Shown: piece by piece, positions 14,844-20,153 of the stretch | Numbering within the stretch: the first letter of the stretch is position 1 | Layout of the letters: each line of letters starts with the position of its first letter | NCBI GenBank assembly: GCA_964545895.1 | Contig: CAZJHS010000055.1 | Span: 1-20,153 of the forward strand | From: UBA6183 sp964545895 | Lineage (GTDB): Bacteria; Bacteroidota; Bacteroidia; UKL13-3 | Direction of reading: 5' to 3' | DNA: 20,153 bases | Made by a program: the position numbers and the translations under genes | Notes under the pieces: generated by a model | The model's input: only the letters and a program-made list of their open reading frames with translations | What the model was told of the DNA's origin: nothing | The model's database searches: none

Positions 14844-16358
14844 ATGTATATTAAAGATTTAAGCAATTACCAAAACCAAGAGGTTACACTTAAAGGTTGG
14901 ACTGCAAACAAGCGCGAAAGCAAAGGATTAGTTTTTATAATTTTACGCGATGGTACAGGCATGTGCCAATGTGTAATTGATGCTAATAACGTAAGTGAAG
15001 CTATTTTTAGCGAAGCTAAGCGTGCAACTTTAGAAACCTCGTTAAGCATTACAGGTAAAATTGTACAAGATGAAAAACAAATTGGTGGCTACGAATTGCA
15101 AGCCACTAACATAGAACTTATACAAGTTGCCACCGATTATCCTATTGCTAAAAAAGAGCATGGGGTTGAGTTTTTAATGGATAACCGCCATTTGTGGTTA
15201 CGTAGCCAACGTCAGTGGGCTATTATGCGTATTCGTAATACCATTATTTTTGCTATCCATAAGTTTTTTCAAGGCGAAGGATTTTTGCAAATGGATGCTC
15301 CTTTATTTACCGGTAATGCGGTTGAAGGAACTTCAAATTTGTTTGAAACAGATTTTTATGGCGACCCAGCTTACCTTTCGCAATCGGGCCAATTATATGG
15401 CGAAGCGATGGCTATGGCACACAATAAAATTTACACATTTGGTCCTACTTTCCGTGCCGAAAAAAGTAAAACTCGCAGGCATTTATCAGAGTTTTGGATG
15501 ATTGAGCCAGAGATGGCTTTTCATGATATTTTTGATAATATGGATTTGATTGAGCGTTTTTTACGTGCAGTAGTTACTGATGTATTAAATACCAACAAAG
15601 CCGAGTTAGAATTAATAGGTAGAGATACCGCTATTTTAGAAAACATCATCAAACCATTTCCGCGTTTAACTTACGATGAAGCCGTAAAAATTATTAAAGG
15701 CGAGGTTGATGTAAATGGCGTAAATGCAATTGCAAGTTTAGAGCAAGAGTTAGCTGCTGTTAAAAACCGCATGCTTGAAATTGCACAAGAAATTACCGAG
15801 CGCGAAGAGAAAATTAAAACGCCTGGTATGAAAAAAGGCGAAATTGGATTTAACCAAGCTAAAATAGATAAGTTAAAACAAGAGTTAGCTGACTTAGAAG
15901 AGCAAGAACGCAATATTCCGCAATGGTTAAAAAGTGCGCGCACTTTTGAATACGGAAACGATTTTGGTGGTAGTGATGAAACAGTATTAACCCGCTTGTT
16001 TGATGTGCCAATTATGGTGTACAACTGGCCACATGAGGTTAAAGCGTTTTACTTAAAACGCGATCCAAATAACAGCAACTTTGCACGTGGTGTTGATACC
16101 TTGGCTCCTGAAGGTTATGGTGAAATTGTTGGTGGTGGCGAACGTGAAACCGATTTAACTTTATTAATTGAAAAAATTAATGAGCATAAATTACCTATGG
16201 AAGCTTTTGAGTGGTACTTAGATTTACGCAGATACGGATCTGTGCCGCATGCAGGCTTTGGATTAGGATTAGAGCGTTTGGTAACTTGGGTATGTAAATT
16301 ACCTCACGTACGCGAAAGTATTCCATTCCCACGCATGTACGGACGCTTAAAACCTTAA
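14844..16358 (+). CDS. asnS: Asparagine-tRNA ligase
   Basis: This cytosolic class II synthetase charges tRNA-Asn with asparagine using ATP. The N-terminal OB-fold anticodon domain spans about 1-100 (VTLKGWTANKRESKG, FIILRDGTGMCQCVI). Catalytic motif 2 is FRAEKSKTRRHLSEF (203-217) and motif 3 is GLGLER (473-478). GEIVGGGERE lies between them. At 504 residues it is about 40 longer than E. coli AsnRS (466), because of a charged, probably coiled-coil insertion at about 297-362. That insertion contains runs such as EIAQEITEREEKIKTPGMKK and ends at IPQWLKSA. It starts at ATG 14844. Its stop overlaps the next start by one base (TAATG), so it leads a three-gene set. Confidence 0.96.
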   Translation: MYIKDLSNYQNQEVTLKGWTANKRESKGLVFIILRDGTGMCQCVIDANNVSEAIFSEAKRATLETSLSITGKIVQDEKQIGGYELQATNIELIQVATDYPIAKKEHGVEFLMDNRHLWLRSQRQWAIMRIRNTIIFAIHKFFQGEGFLQMDAPLFTGNAVEGTSNLFETDFYGDPAYLSQSGQLYGEAMAMAHNKIYTFGPTFRAEKSKTRRHLSEFWMIEPEMAFHDIFDNMDLIERFLRAVVTDVLNTNKAELELIGRDTAILENIIKPFPRLTYDEAVKIIKGEVDVNGVNAIASLEQELAAVKNRMLEIAQEITEREEKIKTPGMKKGEIGFNQAKIDKLKQELADLEEQERNIPQWLKSARTFEYGNDFGGSDETVLTRLFDVPIMVYNWPHEVKAFYLKRDPNNSNFARGVDTLAPEGYGEIVGGGERETDLTLLIEKINEHKLPMEAFEWYLDLRRYGSVPHAGFGLGLERLVTWVCKLPHVRESIPFPRMYGRLKP

Positions 16359-17347
16359 TGAATTACATTAAGCAGATATTTTTTTTAGGGTGGTGTTTCG
16401 TTGCAATGCAAGCTTTTGCTGCCAACGATGACACCGCCTATATTGTTAAGTTTAAGCGCAATCACAACATACAGTTTAACTCGTGGTTAACTGATGTTGA
16501 TTTGTTGGTATTGCCACGTAAACAAGAGCGTGATTTAAGCATTAAACTTAAGCCCAACGTAAAAGGACAAGTTGGTTTAGCTGTTGGCTTTAAGTACATC
16601 ACTTTAGCGTTTGGAGTTCAAGTTCCAGGAACCGAATCAAACGAAAAACAAAACGGTAAAACCAAGTACTACGATTTTTCTTTTGGCTACTTTAAACGTA
16701 AGTTCGGTGGCGAAATTTATTACCGCAACTTTAAAGGAATGCTCCGAGCAGGTAACGATGTGGCTGGTCCGGTAATTAGGCCCGATATTTATTTGGCCAC
16801 CGGAGGAATCAATTTTTTTTATGCAGCAAATCATACCAAGTTTTCCATGCGTTCAGCATTTTCGCAGCAAGAGTTGCAAAAAAAATCGGCTGGCTCGTTT
16901 GTGTTATTAGGTAATGTGCAGTTCCGTTACCTCTTGGCCGATAGCAGCATTATCACCCCAAATATTGATCAAGCCAATACCTTTTACGAAATAAATGGCT
17001 TAAGCGAAATGCGTTTTATTACCGTAAATCTGCGCCCTGGTTATGCGCATAATTTTGTATCAAAAGGAGGTCGTTGGTTTATATCTCCTGCAGTGTTTAC
17101 GGGTGTAGGAACTGGTTGGTACAACACGCAATCAAACGCAGGTTATAACGCAGGTATGCCATTAGATTGGACTTTTCATGCTAAAACTTTTGCAGGCATT
17201 AACAGCCCGCTATGGTTTTGTACGTTTTACTACGCTTACGATGGAAGTTTAAATGTATTTAAAAACAGTGTGATAAATTTAAATACGCATAGCTTTGGTG
17301 TTAATGTGGGTTATAGGTTAAATAATTTTGGCGTAAAATGGCTTTAG
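16358..17347 (+). CDS. DUF4421 family protein, probable outer-membrane barrel
   Basis: A 329-residue exported protein matching the DUF4421 family of Bacteroidota, of unknown function. The signal peptide covers about 1-21 (cleavage near AFA/AN). Family blocks seen are YDFSFGYFKRKFGGEIYYRN, KGMLRAGND, IRPDIYLATGGINFFYAAN and FSQQELQKKSAGSFVLLGNV. The rest alternates aromatic and polar residues as in beta-barrel strands (NSVINLNTHSFGVNVGYRL). The ATG shares its A with the asnS stop codon (TAATG), which points to translational coupling. Its own end overlaps the next gene by 10 bp. An outer-membrane location is inferred from composition and from its barrel-type neighbour. The ends of the two downstream reading frames in this set are tightly linked, so they may be made together. 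Confidence 0.8.
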   Translation: MNYIKQIFFLGWCFVAMQAFAANDDTAYIVKFKRNHNIQFNSWLTDVDLLVLPRKQERDLSIKLKPNVKGQVGLAVGFKYITLAFGVQVPGTESNEKQNGKTKYYDFSFGYFKRKFGGEIYYRNFKGMLRAGNDVAGPVIRPDIYLATGGINFFYAANHTKFSMRSAFSQQELQKKSAGSFVLLGNVQFRYLLADSSIITPNIDQANTFYEINGLSEMRFITVNLRPGYAHNFVSKGGRWFISPAVFTGVGTGWYNTQSNAGYNAGMPLDWTFHAKTFAGINSPLWFCTFYYAYDGSLNVFKNSVINLNTHSFGVNVGYRLNNFGVKWL

Positions 17348-18477
17348 TAAAAAAGGTATGCGTATTTTTAGGGTTGATGCTTTGTGGCTACCTGTTACAA
17401 GCTCAACAAAAAAATGTGCTGCAACGTACCATTAACTGGAGTTATAAATTGGTACAAGGCGATTCGGCACATCCTAAAAAGAAATACTTTTTTGCAGTTC
17501 CTATTATATCCTATAAGCCCGAAACCCGCTGGCAATTTGGCCTTTCTTTATCTCATTATTTCAGAGCAAAATCAAGCGATAGTTTAACGCGGCCATCTGT
17601 TGTTAGGCTAAATTCTACTTACACACAAAATCATCAGTTTAGTATTAGGCCCATGTTTGATGTGTTTACTGCCGGTAATAAATACAGCATACGTGGCTTG
17701 TTTCAATACACTCAGTTTATCGAGAATTATTGGGGTGTGGGCAGTAATTTGCCTTCAAGCAATAAAGAATCGTATAGCTTTAAACAACACAAGGCTTTGG
17801 TTAAAGTGGCCCAAAAAATTAAACAAGGTGTTTACTTGGGTGCCGATGTAAATTATGAAAACTTGTACGATTTAACTTACGCTGAAACAAGCACCTTAAA
17901 AAATGCAAACATCACTGGTAATAATGGATATCATGTGCTTGGTATTGGTCCCATACTAACTTTTGATACCCGAAACAATTTGTATTTCCCCACCCGCGGT
18001 CATTTTATTGATGTAGCAGCAACCGTGTATAGCAAACAAGTACTTAGCAGCAGTAGTTTTCAAAACATAACAGTAGATGCCCGCAAATATTACGCTTTAA
18101 ACAGCACAGATGTACTTGCGGTGCAGTGCTACACCAATTTTAATTGGGGCAATGTACCTTACCGATTAATGGGCACTTTGGGTAACGAGTCGTATTTTAG
18201 AGGCTATTACCAAGGCCGCTACCGCGATATAAATGCACTTACCTTACAGGCCGAGTGGCGTAAGCACATTTGGGGGCCAGCTGGCATTGTATTGTTTGGC
18301 GGAGCGGGTAATGTAAGCGCCAATTATGCCAATTTGGTAAGCCATATTAAGCCCATGTATGGCGCAGGTTTGCGTATTATGGCCATACCGCGCGAAAAAA
18401 TAAATATGCGTTTTGATGTGGCTTTTGGTAGCCAAAATAGCCAAACCTTTTACGTTACCTTAAACGAAGCTTTTTAA
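17338..18477 (+). CDS. BamA/TamA (Omp85)-like outer-membrane barrel without POTRA domains
   Basis: A 379-residue outer-membrane protein resembling the 16-strand barrel of the Omp85 superfamily (bacterial surface antigen domain). The signal peptide covers about 1-22 (LLQAQ/QK). Features include GIGPILTFDTRNNLYFPTRGHF, a characteristic first-half barrel motif, and YFRGYYQGRYRD, the counterpart of the VRGF lid-lock loop. The protein ends in Phe (LNEAF). The mature part is nearly all barrel and leaves no room for POTRA domains, as in other short Omp85-like proteins. It is therefore unlikely to be the essential BamA and may move or insert a specific client or a lipid. It overlaps the DUF4421 gene by 10 bp, which suggests the two barrels are coproduced. 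Confidence 0.8.
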   Translation: MALVKKVCVFLGLMLCGYLLQAQQKNVLQRTINWSYKLVQGDSAHPKKKYFFAVPIISYKPETRWQFGLSLSHYFRAKSSDSLTRPSVVRLNSTYTQNHQFSIRPMFDVFTAGNKYSIRGLFQYTQFIENYWGVGSNLPSSNKESYSFKQHKALVKVAQKIKQGVYLGADVNYENLYDLTYAETSTLKNANITGNNGYHVLGIGPILTFDTRNNLYFPTRGHFIDVAATVYSKQVLSSSSFQNITVDARKYYALNSTDVLAVQCYTNFNWGNVPYRLMGTLGNESYFRGYYQGRYRDINALTLQAEWRKHIWGPAGIVLFGGAGNVSANYANLVSHIKPMYGAGLRIMAIPREKINMRFDVAFGSQNSQTFYVTLNEAF

Positions 18478-18532
18478 GTCCTAAAAAAATTATTGTCAGT
18501 ATTGCCTTAAGTGCATGGTAAAATCAATTCCT

Positions 18533-18548
18533 TTTTGCACTTTTGCAC
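18533..18548 (+). promoter_or_regulatory. Tandem TTTTGCAC repeat, likely promoter of the DHH gene
   Basis: TTTTGCAC occurs twice in direct succession (18533-18540 and 18541-18548). The second copy makes CACTTTTG (18538-18545), one base from the -7 consensus. Transcription would begin near 18552, about 15 bp before the likely start codon. No clear -33 element is seen. Confidence 0.35.
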
Positions 18549-18566
18549 ACCTAAAAATTTCATAAT

Positions 18567-19580
18567 CTGAACAATATTGCTCAATTAAAACCGCTGCTGG
18601 AAGCAGCTGTTAAGCCCAACATCGTAATTACTACGCATCATAAACCTGATGCCGATGCCCTTGGTTCGTCATTGGGTTTGTACAACTATTTGCTGTTAAA
18701 AGGCTTAAACCCTGTGGTGGTATCGCCTACGGATTATGGTGTTTTTTTAAAGTGGATGCCTAATGAGCACACTGTGGTTGATTTTGAAGCCGACACTGAT
18801 ACTGCTGCTAGTTTGGTAGCCCATGCCGATTTTATTTTTTGCCTTGATTTTAACGCCTTAAAACGTATTAATAAAATGGGCGAATTAGTGGCTGCCAGCA
18901 AAGCCGATAAGGTTATGATTGACCACCATTTGGAGCCCGAAGATTTTGCCAAATACTACTTACACAATACCAAGCGCAGCAGTACTTGCGAGCTGATATA
19001 TGAAATGATTGATATTTTTGGCGATGCTGATTTGGTGAATAAAGACATTGCCAATTGTTTGTACGCAGGTATCATGACAGATACTGCATCATTTAAACAT
19101 GGCAGCACATACCCAAGTACGCATGTAGTTGCAGCTAAATTGTTAGAAAAAGGAGCAGAACCTAATACCGTTTACGAACATATTTACGATAATTATTCGG
19201 TAGATAGAATGCGCTTTATTGGCTATTGCTTAAACGAAAAAATGCAATTGCTGCGCGAGTATAATACAGCCCTAATTTGTGTAACTGCCGAAGAACTTAA
19301 ACGCTTTAATATTATAACAGGCGATACCGAAGGTTTAGTAAACTACGGACTTGGGATACGCGGAATATTATTTTCGGTATTAATTGTAGATAGAACCGTA
19401 GCCCGTAAAATGAGCTTTAGAAGTAAAGGTAGTTTCCCGGCTAACGAGTTTGCCCGTAAATATTTTAATGGCGGAGGCCATTTTAATGCAGCAGGTGGCG
19501 AAAGTGAAAAACCTTTAGCCGATGTAGAAGCAGCATTTAAAGCAGCTTTAGTAACGTACAAAAATTTATTAGTTAAGTAA
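18567..19580 (+). CDS. DHH-family phosphoesterase, NrnA-like (nanoRNase/pAp phosphatase)
   Basis: NrnA-type enzymes degrade 2-5 nt RNAs and dephosphorylate 3'-phosphoadenosine 5'-phosphate, using two Mn ions. All expected motifs are present (numbering from codon 18567): HHKPDADALGSS (24-35), the aspartate in FCLDFN (Asp94), DHH at 119-121, MTDTASF with Asp172, and the DHHA1 glycine motif GGGHFNAAGG (302-311). The start is unusual. The frame is open from 18555 but has no ATG, GTG or TTG until TTG 18672, which lies after the first catalytic motif and cannot be right. CTG 18567 (giving NNIAQLKPLLE) or ATT 18576 are the remaining choices; CTG gives 337 residues, normal for the family. An FKBP lipoprotein gene follows 2 bp downstream. 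Confidence 0.9.
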   Translation: MNNIAQLKPLLEAAVKPNIVITTHHKPDADALGSSLGLYNYLLLKGLNPVVVSPTDYGVFLKWMPNEHTVVDFEADTDTAASLVAHADFIFCLDFNALKRINKMGELVAASKADKVMIDHHLEPEDFAKYYLHNTKRSSTCELIYEMIDIFGDADLVNKDIANCLYAGIMTDTASFKHGSTYPSTHVVAAKLLEKGAEPNTVYEHIYDNYSVDRMRFIGYCLNEKMQLLREYNTALICVTAEELKRFNIITGDTEGLVNYGLGIRGILFSVLIVDRTVARKMSFRSKGSFPANEFARKYFNGGGHFNAAGGESEKPLADVEAAFKAALVTYKNLLVK

Positions 19581-19582
19581 AA

Positions 19583-20153
19583 ATGAAAAACTCAATCTAT
19601 ATTTTAGCTGCTATGGCAGCTTTGTTTGTCGCAGCTTGTGGCGGACCAAAAACCACCGAAAAAGGTGTTAGTTACCAAATTATTAAAGGTGATGAGCAGG
19701 GCAAATCGGCCGAAGGCGATAGTACTGCTTTATTATTTGCGCACTACCAATTAGCCAACGAAGCTACAGATTCGGTATTGGGCGAAACATTTAGCAAAGG
19801 CAATCCAGTTTACATTCCTGTAATGGAACCAAATTTCCGCGAGGTGTTTGAGCAATTACATGTAGGCGATAGTGCTATCATTACTTTAAATGCAGATACG
19901 TTCTTCATGAACAGTTTTGGACAAGCTCGTCCACCATTCTTTAAAGAAGGCGAGAACATTAAGTTTACCATTAAAGTGGTAGATATTATGAACGAAAAAG
20001 AGTTGATGAAAAAACAAGAAGAAGAGCGCATTGGTTTCCAAGCTAAAGATTCAGTTGAATTAGCTAAAACCTTATCAACCCTAACCAATACTAAAACTAC
20101 AGCAAGCGGATTAACTTATGTGGTTGAAAAAGCAGGCACTGGCAAACAAGTGA
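19583..20153 (+). CDS. FKBP-type peptidyl-prolyl isomerase lipoprotein (GldI-like), partial
   Basis: The first 190 codons of a gene that continues past the right edge. A lipoprotein signal ends in the lipobox VAAC with Cys19, so the product is anchored in a membrane facing the periplasm or surface. Residues about 30-135 look like one FKBP domain (FREVFEQLHVGDSAIITLNA, FKEGENIKFTIKVVDIM). A helical linker follows (NEKELMKKQEEERIGFQ). The segment SGLTYVVEKAGTGKQV at the edge looks like the start of a second FKBP domain. FKBPs speed prolyl isomerisation in protein folding. In Flavobacterium the FKBP lipoprotein GldI supports gliding, and I recall its gene beside a DHH phosphoesterase gene as here, so a GldI-like role is plausible. 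It starts at ATG 19583, 2 bp after the DHH stop. Confidence 0.85.
   Translation, partial: MKNSIYILAAMAALFVAACGGPKTTEKGVSYQIIKGDEQGKSAEGDSTALLFAHYQLANEATDSVLGETFSKGNPVYIPVMEPNFREVFEQLHVGDSAIITLNADTFFMNSFGQARPPFFKEGENIKFTIKVVDIMNEKELMKKQEEERIGFQAKDSVELAKTLSTLTNTKTTASGLTYVVEKAGTGKQV

Noticed and set aside
18672..19580. DHH gene starting at TTG 18672
   Set aside because: That start omits the catalytic HHKPDADALG motif, which is read in the same frame just upstream.
1..20153. Mobile element, CRISPR, tRNA, rRNA or defence island
   Set aside because: No transposase, integrase, terminal repeats, spaced repeats or tRNA-like folds were seen on either strand, and gene content is core-type with even composition.

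Overview
The window is a stretch of AT-rich chromosome (roughly 40% G+C by eye) from a member of the Bacteroidota. Several independent signs agree on this. There is a GldH-type gliding/T9SS lipoprotein. There are DUF2480- and DUF4421-type proteins, which I know only from this phylum. Several genes encode secreted or outer-membrane proteins ending in Phe. Starts lack Shine-Dalgarno sequences, and several genes are preceded by versions of the phylum's -7 promoter element (TAnnTTTG). I cannot name the genus; the content would fit a Chitinophagales- or Sphingobacteriales-like lineage.

Layout. 1-3606 (+): a terminator, then a PAP2 lipid phosphatase and a MJ1255-type glycosyltransferase 5 bp apart, then a DUF2480 protein with its own promoter, then an MscS-type channel. 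3607-4056: a 450-bp gap whose second half looks like a structured non-coding RNA ending in a strong UUCG terminator. 4057-8009 (+): a 1133-residue outer-membrane protein combining a degenerate gluzincin-like domain, TolB-like propeller repeats and a C-terminal barrel, followed 11 bp later by a membrane-anchored GyrI-like protein resembling TEX264. 8018-8605 (-): thymidine kinase, divergent from 8684-9571 (+), a helical protein of unknown function.

9611-12753 (-): DNA polymerase III delta', then a PSP1/RicT protein with an unusual cysteine-repeat N-terminus, then GldH, apparently one operon. 12973-13167 (+): a small charged protein whose presumed promoter lies in a perfect palindrome; a bidirectional terminator separates it from rpoN (sigma-54, -). 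14844-18477 (+): asnS, a DUF4421 protein and a BamA/Omp85-type barrel, with overlapping ends. 18567-20153 (+): a DHH phosphoesterase that seems to lack any standard start codon, then an FKBP-type lipoprotein cut by the window edge.

Most of the window is core content: translation, replication, transcription, nucleotide salvage, RNA turnover and the envelope. I see no phage, transposon, CRISPR, toxin-antitoxin or defence module. The least-explained items are the candidate RNA at about 3812-3951, the near-cognate start codons of two genes, the cysteine pentad repeat of the RicT homologue, the palindrome upstream of the small protein, and the three-part outer-membrane protein.
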